IMG/VR virus record: IMGVR_UViG_3300032322_000783
Span: 1 to 34,167 of that record
Length of the DNA: 34,167 nucleotides
Origin: a virus
Direction: 5' to 3' (one strand)
A model generated the notes under the pieces. The model searched no databases. It was not told the origin of the DNA and saw only the letters and a program-made list of their open reading frames with translations. The translations under genes and the position numbers were made by a program. The number at the start of each line of letters is the position of its first letter. Position 1 is the first letter of the stretch. Shown one piece after another: positions 20,001 to 27,483 of this stretch.

Positions 20001-21724
20001 CTATCTACCGCCAGTTCTACTACGAACAGTTCATCGACAACGCCGACCTGTTGACACGCGAACAAGCACAACTGTTCAAGGACTCCATTGAGGGTCGCGC
20101 ATCACGACTCAGCATCAGCAAAGAAGCATTGTTCGGCGGCAAGAAACAGTACGACGAACTTATCGCGAAACTTGACTCCGCTAACGGCACGGGCACCGTC
20201 AAACAGTTGGAAGACTACGCAGGTCTCCGCGCCCTGAACGACACGAAAGAAACATTGTTCAACGCCGTCGAACGCAACAACCTCGAAGACATCCTGCGAA
20301 TCATTGTCCCGTTCGGTCCTGCGTGGCGTGAAGTGTTGAAGCGTTACGGCTCATTCCTTGTCGAAGACCCAACCCGAATCCGTCGCGCACAACTCGTATA
20401 CAACGGTGCAGTCAACTTCGACCCCGACAACGACGGACAAGGATTCTTCTACAAGGACCCGATTACTGGACAGAACACATTCAACATCCCATTCTCAGGC
20501 GACCTTTCGAAACTAATTACTGGCGTCAACGCACCATTGCAGGCACCAGTCAAAGGCTTGTCGATGGGTCTCCAAGTCATCCCATCTATCGGACCTGTCG
20601 CCCAAATCGCAGCATCAGAACTCATCCCAGACACCCCATCCACCGACGCCATCGTCGAGTTCCTCCTGCCCTACGGAAGAAAGAAGCCTGGTGCACTAGT
20701 CCCTGGGTACGTCAACAAGGTGTATTCCGCTTTGCGTGACAATCCAGGGAAAACCGAATCCATCTACGCCAACACCTACACCGAAACCGTACGCGCACTC
20801 GCCGCATCAGGCGAATACACCCTTGAAGACCCAGCCGAAAAAGAACGCCTCCTCCAAGACGCCAAGTGGCGGGCACGTGTCCTCACAGGTTTCCGTGCAC
20901 TTTCACAGTTCCTCGGACCAACCTCGGGAACCCCAGAAGCCATCGTCGAAACCGACAAGGGTGACATCTACGCCTCGTATCTGCTGAAAGCGTTCCAAGA
21001 CTTGCAAGTTACAAACTACGACACGGCAGTGGGCGAGTTCCTCCGCATCTACGGCGATGATGCCCTGCTCTACATTTCGTCAAAGACCCAAGCCATGCAA
21101 CCTGGTATCGCCGCCACAGAGCAGTTCGGTGAATGGGAACGCAAAAACGGTGCCGTTCTAGAGGCTTTCCCGCTTACTGGCGCCTACTTCGCCCCAGGTG
21201 GAGACGACTTCTCGTTCTCCGTGTGGGACCGCCAGATTCGCACAGGGAAACGTGAACGTTTGACCGCCTCGGAGATGATTGACCTAGCACAATTTCGTGT
21301 CGGTAACGCCATCTACCGTGACCTGAAACGGCAAGCAGGCAAGTATCCGCCCGCGGAAGTCAAAGACTGGTTGCGTCGCCAACGTGAAACCATCAACAAA
21401 AAGTTCCCTGGTTTCCCAGCCAAACCAGTGTTCACGGTTGGCGAGTTTGACCGCAACATCAAAGAGATGAAGCGTGCTGTCGCTGACCCTCGGCTTGTCA
21501 ACAATGAGATTGCTGGCGCAGCCCGCGAATACTTGACGTATCGAGACCAAGCCGTCGCTCAATATGTGGCAGCAGGTGGCAAAGAAGGCGGGTTCGCTAC
21601 AGCGAAACAGGCAGCCGATTTACGTCAATGGCTGTTCAACATCGGTACCGCATTGGCGGATGCTGTCCCAGATTTCCAGAGAGTGTGGGACCGTGAACTA
21701 GCATCAGAGGTCGACGAACTATGA
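17024..21724 (+). CDS. Very large virion protein (1,566 residues), probably internal/ejected
   Basis: The largest gene in the window. The product is mostly helical, with charged segments, hydrophobic patches around LVDASVAIFADPTLYGG and LTLMTGGYIFRNMFDAQ, and the phrase NLEDILRIIVPFGPAWREVLKRY in the second half. No polymerase, peptidase or transglycosylase motif was seen. Size, location behind the portal and lack of tape-measure-like repeats suggest an internal core or DNA-ejection protein like the large inner proteins of podoviruses; this is inference. Overlaps the genes on both sides. Codon wobble preference shifts from G/T to A/C near 17770. Confidence 0.7.
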   Translation: MSFGVLPEKADEDVILSGIESKNKVREQAAALATPDLSARIGQIYRANPWMKPGEILALAKAGASDQLVNAVSAQSGKQLPQRLDPNPPRKKNWFERNVYDPIKAASRYTFATLNLAPELVQNVSSQLLNRDNPQGFDGWFKSTSLGTMLAAAKGEVDPATGQAVTSGEGFFMGGTAAEKQSERARRVRGTINGSAWTLGRGAADVVFAPGSKPYNILSGLVDASVAIFADPTLYGGKALKAARLEGKLGFSGAAIPTIQTADEIAAFAKVARAGELAAAGLSDGEMVAWNASKFRNWVETNGKAQRLVNTLVEKDDAYDIFSNVFKGKIDISEANRLAKAKSREEVLAIIGEQTNRMDAELSGLFPTDIREIVKRRERIPGYNNLRNSKLLTKMPEMVIKTGTSRDSVAAVNSYGNYLKSIGLKLTEGEGKEFMQEVMEVFADPNAAGSGRVNQVFEKIVKKTVSDELGKGFGALVKADADEVANELFQRVAKAREELRLYLINEAGEIDDFGLLQSLKDSGQLVFDGDLNPATLADLRLAGPGSLAELADKIQVLPDLRAVRRVTANPFIRRALSKQAKFADVPSAAAVAAGVPLEEAPRQLIRGAGKSRAAVTVADYLQNEVWKPLTLMTGGYIFRNMFDAQIRMATVGKAGFFNHPIRYMQIVLGKTLPESFVGRALADEDYARIAANWDEYTSDFEEALSFGLRRNIDDPEATYRRALRSNSMVTVSKVSNRPQYLKGMYEELRRLSLDQINNAVAKGIPTEEIVSWLRNNQDPKAVKALDRLRRYLEGGLDVYDPGTQRMHSVRVAAGQVTDDVLARWINRLGNPRIDLTTGGDETLRFAVAHRRLPLATSETIDPRNLKDADFVAGTLRRGVGSEVRLGVENGKDIRGVVTAVNSDTSWTVRRLSDNDVWDTPLGQKELQDYIKKVYETRGNNLPSRVKYAPELGEADALGITGRQKEALQLWNRGVNFFFDNAYGTASRKFERSPIYRQFYYEQFIDNADLLTREQAQLFKDSIEGRASRLSISKEALFGGKKQYDELIAKLDSANGTGTVKQLEDYAGLRALNDTKETLFNAVERNNLEDILRIIVPFGPAWREVLKRYGSFLVEDPTRIRRAQLVYNGAVNFDPDNDGQGFFYKDPITGQNTFNIPFSGDLSKLITGVNAPLQAPVKGLSMGLQVIPSIGPVAQIAASELIPDTPSTDAIVEFLLPYGRKKPGALVPGYVNKVYSALRDNPGKTESIYANTYTETVRALAASGEYTLEDPAEKERLLQDAKWRARVLTGFRALSQFLGPTSGTPEAIVETDKGDIYASYLLKAFQDLQVTNYDTAVGEFLRIYGDDALLYISSKTQAMQPGIAATEQFGEWERKNGAVLEAFPLTGAYFAPGGDDFSFSVWDRQIRTGKRERLTASEMIDLAQFRVGNAIYRDLKRQAGKYPPAEVKDWLRRQRETINKKFPGFPAKPVFTVGEFDRNIKEMKRAVADPRLVNNEIAGAAREYLTYRDQAVAQYVAAGGKEGGFATAKQAADLRQWLFNIGTALADAVPDFQRVWDRELASEVDEL

Positions 21725-22512
21725 GCAACACGCCAACACCACAACCGATTGTGGACATTGAGCCGATGCCCACCGTCACTACAGGTACGGCTGGCACGCC
21801 ACGCTATTCGTTAGGTGCAGATTTCCAGTTCACCGAACGCCCCGTCACCCAAGGTTCCCTCGCCCTTGCAGGCACACAAGATTATTACAACCAACAGTAC
21901 TTTGTTCAACGTGGAAACAAAACGTATTACAAAGGCCCAGGTCTAGTTGACGGCAACGGTGTCATCAAGCGTGCACCATACGACCCATACAACTTGGATA
22001 CTGAGGCGTACCGTTTCTTGGCAAGCAAAGGTCGCGGCGAACGTCTCGCATTGTTGAACACGCTCGCCGATTACGGTCTGTATGAGGGCGGTAAGCCTTC
22101 ACTTACCACGTTTGACGGCAAAGATTTGGAAGCAACACAAAAGTATTTGTTGGAGTTGAACCGTTGGGGTGTCACCGAAGACGTCGGCTTGGCGTATCTG
22201 AAGAACGAATACCCTGGCGGTCAAGCATCCACTGGTCGCACTGTTCGCGTTACAGCGAAAGAAGACATCCAAACCGTGTTGCGTGATGAGTCGTTCCGCC
22301 AGTTGGGTCGTTCGATGACCCCGCAAGAGGTTCGTGAGGCTGTGCAGTTTGTTCAGGCACGTGAACGTCAAGCGGCTTACGGTACGGAGCAGGCTCCAGC
22401 GTTGGGCACGTTGGCTACGCAGGCGGTGACTCGTGGTCGTGATGAAGAAGTTCAGATTGAGGGTTTCCGTACATTGGCTGACCTGTTTGAACGTGCGTTC
22501 GGAGGTGCATGA
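21721..22512 (+). CDS. Virion protein, second of the post-portal block
   Basis: A 263-residue protein coupled by ATGA to the large gene before it. It begins with a Pro/Thr-rich arm (about 1-50), then an aromatic part (DYYNQQYFVQRGNKTYYKGPG), then a helical region including RYRFLASKG-like ERLALLNTLADYGLY (about 100-120). The C-terminus is helical. The helical unit may be a small repeat-like module found in internal virion proteins. No enzymatic motif. Probably works with the three neighbouring large proteins; function unknown. Confidence 0.65.
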   Translation: MSNTPTPQPIVDIEPMPTVTTGTAGTPRYSLGADFQFTERPVTQGSLALAGTQDYYNQQYFVQRGNKTYYKGPGLVDGNGVIKRAPYDPYNLDTEAYRFLASKGRGERLALLNTLADYGLYEGGKPSLTTFDGKDLEATQKYLLELNRWGVTEDVGLAYLKNEYPGGQASTGRTVRVTAKEDIQTVLRDESFRQLGRSMTPQEVREAVQFVQARERQAAYGTEQAPALGTLATQAVTRGRDEEVQIEGFRTLADLFERAFGGA

Positions 22513-24275
22513 TGAATCCGTGGGACAATGATGCGCCGTGGATAAACGCGCTAAGAATACCCAAGGCAGCAAAAGAAGCACTGTGGCGTCAAGTGCAGTC
22601 TGGCAACATAACCGAAGATGAAGCACAGTCTTACAACTGGGGTCTGTTTAGTGACATTGCCAATGTTGTAAAAACCATTGCGAACTCTCGCGTAAATGGC
22701 GTTCCCGTCAACGAACTGCAAAAAGCGTATACCGATTTGGAAACAATTCGTACTCGCATACAGACCAACGATGAGGAACTTGCCGCTTTCGATGACGCTT
22801 TCACGGCAAGTCGTACAGAGAACATCAAGGTGGGGAATCGCACGTATTCCCGTGAACGCGCCACGGAACTGGTAGAACGTCTGCGTTCAAACCGCAAGAC
22901 ACTGGTCGACTCGCTGGACAAGTTGCGTGTCCGCATAATGATTACGCGTGACGACATCCAAGCACAAAAGGATTACGCCGAAGGATTCTGGAACCGCTAT
23001 CAGGCAACGAAAGACCCAGAAGATTTCAAAAGATACCAAGAGGCAACGGGCGCGTTGTCTACCCAAGTTATTTCTGCCGTAAACCAGCCAGGTCCTAATG
23101 TTCGTGTTGGCGTTGGACAAACTGGCGTCGTTCGCCAACCTCCCGTATCTGCACGTACTGATGCAATGGGTCGCACTGGATTCGGCGCTGGACCGTCGAC
23201 CACAGGTGTTACCGCCCCTGCTGGTATGGGTGGAACTGGCGCACCTGCCGCCCCTGTTGCCGTAACGAAGGCGGATGTCGACGCTGCTTTGGCATCATCT
23301 GGTCTGCCCGACACGCCACAGAACCGTAAGGATGTTCGTGAACAGTTGAAGGCTGGTAAGAAAAAGGTAACGAACTGGGAATCGTTGGTTGCTGAACAGG
23401 CAGGCGAATACGCATACCTTTTGGACCCCAAGTTTGAGGGCGTCCCTGATTTGTTGCGCAAAGCCGTCCAACAGGAATGGTTCAAATCCGAAGAGGGCAA
23501 AGCGCAGTTCGTTCAGGAACTCAAGAAAACACCGTATGGTCTCAACACCACAAGGAATCAGCAGGGTTTTGATGTCAAGACACCTGCCGAGAAACAGTTA
23601 TCTGTGCAAGCACAGATTGACAAGATTCGTGGGGAGTACGGCGAAATCCAGTTTGACCAGGCAACCCTTGAAGAAGTCGCAGGTGTCGCAGCCCGAAACG
23701 GGGCAAGCGACATTGAACTCGGGCGTCTCGTGTATCGCGCCGCGTTCAAACGCGGTTCCGTAGCCCCAGACTTCACAACCCCTGTCGCTGCGAAAACGGC
23801 GTTGGGTGGCGAAGACGCAGACCGTATCCGAGCCATATATCGTGCTTACGGTCAACGCCCAGACGACACACAAATCAGCCGCATCCTCGCCCAAGAAACC
23901 GACCCTGCCAGTGGTGTGGTGATGACGGAGGACATGTTGCGCAACAATTTGCGTGACCTTGCCAAAGTGTCGTATGCGCCGTTCGCAGACTTGTTGGACC
24001 GTGGCGTATCGGTGGAAACTATTTTCTCGCCGTATCAACAGATTGCTTCACGCGTCTTGGAGAAAACCCCTGACCAGGTGGCGTTCCTTGATGGGAACGG
24101 TGTGCCTACTCAGTTCGCTTCAGCGTTGATGGGGGAGAAGCCGATGTCGTTGACGGATTGGATTACCAAACTGAAGTCAGATGACAAGTATGGTTGGCAG
24201 TTCACGAATGAAGCGAAGCAGCAGGCAAGTAACCTGGTGATGGATTTAGAGAAGAAGTTTGGATTTAGAGCATGA
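22512..24275 (+). CDS. Coiled-coil virion protein, third of the post-portal block
   Basis: About 587 residues. ATG 22512 is chosen because GGAGG (22501-22505) lies 6 bases upstream; ATG 22509 is 3 bases nearer. Residues 60-190 form long charged helices (coiled coil), 195-255 a Gly/Pro/Thr-rich linker, and 290-355 a helical module around GVPDLLRKAVQQEWFKSEEGKAQF style sequence that I recall from actinophage inner virion proteins. The rest is helical. Overlaps its neighbours (ATGA). A role in DNA ejection or tail-core assembly is inferred from context. Confidence 0.65.
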   Translation: MNPWDNDAPWINALRIPKAAKEALWRQVQSGNITEDEAQSYNWGLFSDIANVVKTIANSRVNGVPVNELQKAYTDLETIRTRIQTNDEELAAFDDAFTASRTENIKVGNRTYSRERATELVERLRSNRKTLVDSLDKLRVRIMITRDDIQAQKDYAEGFWNRYQATKDPEDFKRYQEATGALSTQVISAVNQPGPNVRVGVGQTGVVRQPPVSARTDAMGRTGFGAGPSTTGVTAPAGMGGTGAPAAPVAVTKADVDAALASSGLPDTPQNRKDVREQLKAGKKKVTNWESLVAEQAGEYAYLLDPKFEGVPDLLRKAVQQEWFKSEEGKAQFVQELKKTPYGLNTTRNQQGFDVKTPAEKQLSVQAQIDKIRGEYGEIQFDQATLEEVAGVAARNGASDIELGRLVYRAAFKRGSVAPDFTTPVAAKTALGGEDADRIRAIYRAYGQRPDDTQISRILAQETDPASGVVMTEDMLRNNLRDLAKVSYAPFADLLDRGVSVETIFSPYQQIASRVLEKTPDQVAFLDGNGVPTQFASALMGEKPMSLTDWITKLKSDDKYGWQFTNEAKQQASNLVMDLEKKFGFRA

Positions 24276-25435
24276 GCAACGTACCACTTGGTCCTATTGA
24301 CTTGCCCGAGTTGCGTAGTCAACTCGATGAGGCGTTCGCTAACCAGACCCCAGAGCAGGCTGCTGCGCTACGGGCAGCGTTGGGTGTGGAAGCAGAACGA
24401 CCAGTTGATTCCTACGCGGCGAAACGGCGTAACTACGCTGCGTCTTCGGCAGTCGTCGAAGAAAACGGTCGCCGTATCCAAGTCGTCACCAGCATTGATG
24501 GCAACGTAACCCGCACCGACATTGGCCCAGCAGAAAGAGAAACAGAACCAGAGGACCCAGCCATAGTTTTCGCTCGCCAGCAAGCCCTACAACGTCAAGA
24601 AAACGCTTTCGGTGTCGTAAACGCCTTCTTGCAACGCGCAGGTTTGCAAGGTTTGGAAACCCAAATCCGCGGTCTTCTTGCCCAGGGCATCGAGGACTCT
24701 GACGCCATTCTGTTCAACCTTCGCGAAAGTCAACAGTTCCAGACACGGTTCAAAGGCAACGCTGCCCGCGCCCGTCTCGGACTACCCGAACTTGACCCCG
24801 CTACCTACATCGGGCTGGAACAGCAGTACCGTTCCGTGCTGGTATCCAACCGCCTCCCGCAAGCGTTCTATGACTCCCCTGATGACTTCCAGAAACTCAT
24901 TGAGGGGGATGTTTCGCCAGCCGAGTTCCAAGCCCGTATCGACGAAGGTTTTGCCAAGGTTCGTGACGCCGACCCAGCAGTCCTGAACACGATGCGCCAG
25001 TTCTACCCAGAGGTCGGCAACGATGAGGCGTCCCTTGCCGCCTACTTTATTGACCCTACCCGTGCTGAGCCTGCGTTGCGTCGCCAAGTTGAGGCTGCCC
25101 GCATCGGTGCCCGCGGCAGGGAACAAGCAGGACTCCAGGTCAGCGCTGCTACCGCAGAGGATTTGGTGGCTCGCGGCTACACCGCTGAGCAAGCCCAGGC
25201 TGCGTTCCAGAGGGCTGGTCAGTTGGCTGGTCTCTATCAGGAGATGGGCGGAGAAACAGCCCTCACTGAGGAGCAGAAGGTTGGGGCGGCTCTCGGGTTC
25301 GATGTGCAGGCACAGCAGGAGTTGGAGCGTCGTCGCGCTCAACGTGTCGGAGAGTTCATGGGTGGAGGCAGTTTCGCTCGCACCTCGGGCGCCACATCGG
25401 GCACAGTTGAAACGGGTGTCGGTACCGCCCAGTAG
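24272..25435 (+). CDS. Helical virion protein, fourth of the post-portal block
   Basis: A 387-residue protein in an ATGA overlap. The central part, with FQTRFKGNAARARLGLPEL, then YIGLEQQYRSVLVSNRLPQAFYDS and DDFQKLIEGDVSPAEFQ (about 150-235), is a pattern I recall in phage inner-virion or tail proteins: a short helical repeat with a Y-x-x-LEQQYRxVL helix and an FYDSPDDF turn. The C-terminus is Gly/Ser/Thr-rich. It is the last gene before the scaffold promoter. Function unknown beyond the virion context. Confidence 0.68.
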   Translation: MSNVPLGPIDLPELRSQLDEAFANQTPEQAAALRAALGVEAERPVDSYAAKRRNYAASSAVVEENGRRIQVVTSIDGNVTRTDIGPAERETEPEDPAIVFARQQALQRQENAFGVVNAFLQRAGLQGLETQIRGLLAQGIEDSDAILFNLRESQQFQTRFKGNAARARLGLPELDPATYIGLEQQYRSVLVSNRLPQAFYDSPDDFQKLIEGDVSPAEFQARIDEGFAKVRDADPAVLNTMRQFYPEVGNDEASLAAYFIDPTRAEPALRRQVEAARIGARGREQAGLQVSAATAEDLVARGYTAEQAQAAFQRAGQLAGLYQEMGGETALTEEQKVGAALGFDVQAQQELERRRAQRVGEFMGGGSFARTSGATSGTVETGVGTAQ

Positions 25436-25440
25436 GGTAC

Positions 25441-25470
25441 TTGACACTGAAGTAGCCATACTGCTACTTT
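25441..25470 (+). promoter_or_regulatory. Promoter and operator of the scaffold-capsid unit
   Basis: TTGACA (25441-25446), 18 bases, TACTTT (25465-25470) preceded by TGC, so also an extended -10. Between the boxes and across the -10 is an inverted repeat AAGTAGC (25450-25456) / GCTACTT (25463-25469) with a 6-base centre, a classical repressor position. The scaffold gene starts 68 bases downstream with AAAGGAG. Confidence 0.75.
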
Positions 25471-25537
25471 TGTATTCGTCACATAAGACAACAGCCACCA
25501 GGAACCTCCAACCTGGTGTGGGTAAAGGAGTGAGCCA

Positions 25538-25990
25538 ATGTCAAACGTCCACGAGTTCGAAGACGAAACTGGCGATGAGGCACCGAAGGACCCAGTGCGG
25601 GCACGGATGCGTCAACTCGAAAAAGAGTTGAAGGCTAAAGAGCAAGCATTGACGGAAGCGGAAGCACTCAAACGCGAATATGCGTTTGTGAAGGCGGGAA
25701 TCCCAATGGATAACCCGATGGCTAAGTATTTCGTAAAAGGTTACGAAGGTGAAATCACCCCCGAGGCGATTAGGACAGCGGCGGAAGAAGCCCGACTCAT
25801 TCAGGCGGCTGCGGATAATGCGCAAGCCAAGTCTGAGGCTGACGCTTGGAATCGCATTACGCGAGCACAACGCGCTGGCGAGACGAGCGAACCCGTTGTT
25901 GACTGGAATACCAAACTCAACCAGGCTCGTAACCAGGATGAAGTGATGCAGATTTTGGCTCAAGCAAGGCAAGAAGCAGAAAACATCTAG
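25538..25990 (+). CDS. Scaffolding protein
   Basis: A 150-residue, acidic, highly charged, almost wholly helical protein with a coiled coil at 20-50 (MRQLEKELKAKEQALTEAEALK), placed directly before the major capsid gene. That combination is typical of capsid scaffolds, which guide procapsid assembly and leave before packaging. No protease domain is present. AAAGGAG lies before the ATG. It shares a promoter with the capsid gene. Assignment by composition and position. Confidence 0.8.
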   Translation: MSNVHEFEDETGDEAPKDPVRARMRQLEKELKAKEQALTEAEALKREYAFVKAGIPMDNPMAKYFVKGYEGEITPEAIRTAAEEARLIQAAADNAQAKSEADAWNRITRAQRAGETSEPVVDWNTKLNQARNQDEVMQILAQARQEAENI

Positions 25991-25998
25991 CCCGCAGG

Positions 25999-26017
25999 CC
26001 CCCGTGCCTGTCGGGGG
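25999..26017 (+). other. Hairpin between scaffold and capsid genes
   Basis: CCCCCG-tgcctgt-CGGGGG forms six G-C pairs just after the scaffold stop. It is not followed by a T-tract, so it is not a standard terminator. It could stabilise the capsid message or set the ratio of the two proteins. Confidence 0.55.
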
Positions 26018-26033
26018 AAAGCAATAACAGGTA

Positions 26034-26996
26034 ATGTCCAAGACACAACAGAGCAGCCTGCTCACAGACCAGGTTGCATTTGACAGGATTGCGTACTTCG
26101 CACTCCGCTCCGAACTTCTGTTCGACGCGGTTGCAGACGTGATGCCAGTCGCACAAGCAATGCCAGGTTCAAGCGTGAAGTTCACCATCTTCAACGACTT
26201 GAGCGAAAAGACCAGCACCCTCACCGAGGACACCGACGTCACCCCAGTGGTGATGGGTGACAGCCAAGTTGAAGTGACGTTGGATGAGTACGGCAATGCC
26301 GTGAACACCACCGCCAAGTTGCGTGGCACCTCGTTCCTTGACGTGGATGCAGCAGCCGCGAACCTCGTTGGTTACAACGCTGGTATCAGCATCGACGGAG
26401 TTATCCGTGACGTGCTTGCCGCTGGCACCAACGTCGTGTACGGCGGTGGCGGAACCACCACCCCAACGGCTCGCAACAACATTGCGGCAGCAGACATCAT
26501 TGAGGCGAACGACGTTCGCCGCATTGTTGCTGCTCTTCGCAAGGCCAACGCCGTTTCGTTCAACGGCATGTACATGGGTTACATCCACCCCGATGTAAGT
26601 TACGACCTCCGTCGCGAGACGGGTGTTGCGTCGTGGCGTGACCCGCACGTGTACAGCGACCCAGCAGGTATCTACAACGGCGAAATCGGAGCCTTCGAAG
26701 GTGTGCGTTTCATTGAGACGCCACGTGCGAAGATTTTCGAGAACGCCTCGAACGGCTCAGGCTCGACGGGCACCGTGGATGCGTACTGCACCCACATCTG
26801 TGGACGTCAGGCACTCGCCAAGGCTCACTCGATTGTGGATGGCAACGGCGCGTTCCCACGCGTTGTGCGCGGTCCAGTGGTCGACGTGCTCCAGCGCTTC
26901 CAGCCTGTCGGCTGGTACTGGCTTGGTGGCTACGCACGATTCCGCGAGGCTTCGCTGCGTCGCATTGAGTCGTCGTCGTCGCTCGGCGCGAACTAA
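26034..26996 (+). CDS. Major capsid protein, N4-gp56-like
   Basis: A 320-residue HK97-fold coat protein of the N4 gp56-like type, the main shell subunit. Supporting segments: the N-terminal LTDQVAFDRIAYFALRSELLFDAV, the strand MPGSSVKFTIFNDLS, EVTLDEYGNAVNTTAKLR, YMGYIHPDVSYDLRRET with the following WRDPHVYSDP, and the C-terminal RFREASLRRIESSSS. The order after scaffold is canonical. The ribosome-binding site is weak (ACAGG), which is surprising for an abundant protein. A strong terminator follows. Confidence 0.88.
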   Translation: MSKTQQSSLLTDQVAFDRIAYFALRSELLFDAVADVMPVAQAMPGSSVKFTIFNDLSEKTSTLTEDTDVTPVVMGDSQVEVTLDEYGNAVNTTAKLRGTSFLDVDAAAANLVGYNAGISIDGVIRDVLAAGTNVVYGGGGTTTPTARNNIAAADIIEANDVRRIVAALRKANAVSFNGMYMGYIHPDVSYDLRRETGVASWRDPHVYSDPAGIYNGEIGAFEGVRFIETPRAKIFENASNGSGSTGTVDAYCTHICGRQALAKAHSIVDGNGAFPRVVRGPVVDVLQRFQPVGWYWLGGYARFREASLRRIESSSSLGAN

Positions 26997-27011
26997 GTAA
27001 TTAGTTCAGAC

Positions 27012-27070
27012 AGAATCGGTGGGGGGGCGGGGTTTCCTCCCCTACCCCGCTCCCCCCACTTCTGTTTTTT
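27012..27070 (+). terminator. Strong intrinsic terminator after the capsid gene
   Basis: GTGGGGGGGCGGGG (27019-27032) pairs with CCCCGCTCCCCCCAC (27045-27059) with one bulged T; AGAA and TTCT extend the base of the stem. Loop of 12 bases, then TTTTTT (27065-27070). This is the clearest terminator in the window. Confidence 0.85.
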
Positions 27071-27071
27071 C

Positions 27072-27080
27072 TGCTATCAT
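27072..27080 (+). promoter_or_regulatory. Extended -10 promoter after the terminator
   Basis: TGCTATCAT is an extended -10 box (TG-N-TATCAT) two bases after the T-tract. No -35 match is present, as is common for extended -10 promoters. It would restart transcription for the genes from 27098. Confidence 0.45.
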
Positions 27081-27097
27081 TTTGCGCGAGGTAACTG

Positions 27098-27460
27098 ATG
27101 TCGATTTCTAACTACGCAGAAAACAAACTGCTTGATACCCTTCGCGCTCAATCGTTCTCGGTGAGCAACGTCTACGTAAAACTCCACACTGGAGACCCAG
27201 GCGAAGCGGGCACAAGCAACGCAGCCACAGAGACCACCCGCGAAGAGGTCACGTTTTCTGCTGCGTCATCTGGTTCGATGGCTTCTTCTGCGACCGTTGA
27301 GTGGACGAACGTTTCCACCACGGAAACCTATTCGCATTTCTCGCTGTGGGATAACTCCACTGCTGGTAACTGTTTGTGGACTGGCGCCCTGTCGTCTTCT
27401 GCTGCGGTAACCGCTGGTGACACTTTCCAAATCACTTCGCTGACCCTGACACTGGATTGA
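27098..27460 (+). CDS. Small tail-component-like protein
   Basis: A 120-residue beta-rich protein. It starts with NYAENKLLDTLRAQ, then VYVKLHTGDPGEAGTSNAA, then TYSHFSLWDNSTAGNCLWTGAL. These three blocks (LLD-L, LHTGDPGexGT, H-LWD--tgGn-LW-G-L) define a common small actinophage structural protein, usually annotated as a minor tail or tail-fibre-related protein. GCGAGGTAAC precedes the ATG. Its exact position in the particle is unknown. Confidence 0.75.
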   Translation: MSISNYAENKLLDTLRAQSFSVSNVYVKLHTGDPGEAGTSNAATETTREEVTFSAASSGSMASSATVEWTNVSTTETYSHFSLWDNSTAGNCLWTGALSSSAAVTAGDTFQITSLTLTLD

Positions 27461-27465
27461 GGTGA

Positions 27466-27483
27466 AGTAGCCATATGGCTACT
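27466..27483. repeat. Perfect 18-bp palindrome over a start codon
   Basis: AGTAGCCATATGGCTACT is its own reverse complement and contains ATG 27475, the start of the next gene. As RNA it could hide the start codon. Related sequences stand in the scaffold promoter (25450-25469) and at the start of the gene at 31893. Confidence 0.55.

Noticed and set aside
17024-21724. Tape-measure protein
   Set aside because: Length would fit, but it lies directly after the portal and before the capsid genes, lacks the long hydrophobic coiled repeats of tape measures, and no tail-tube genes are around it.
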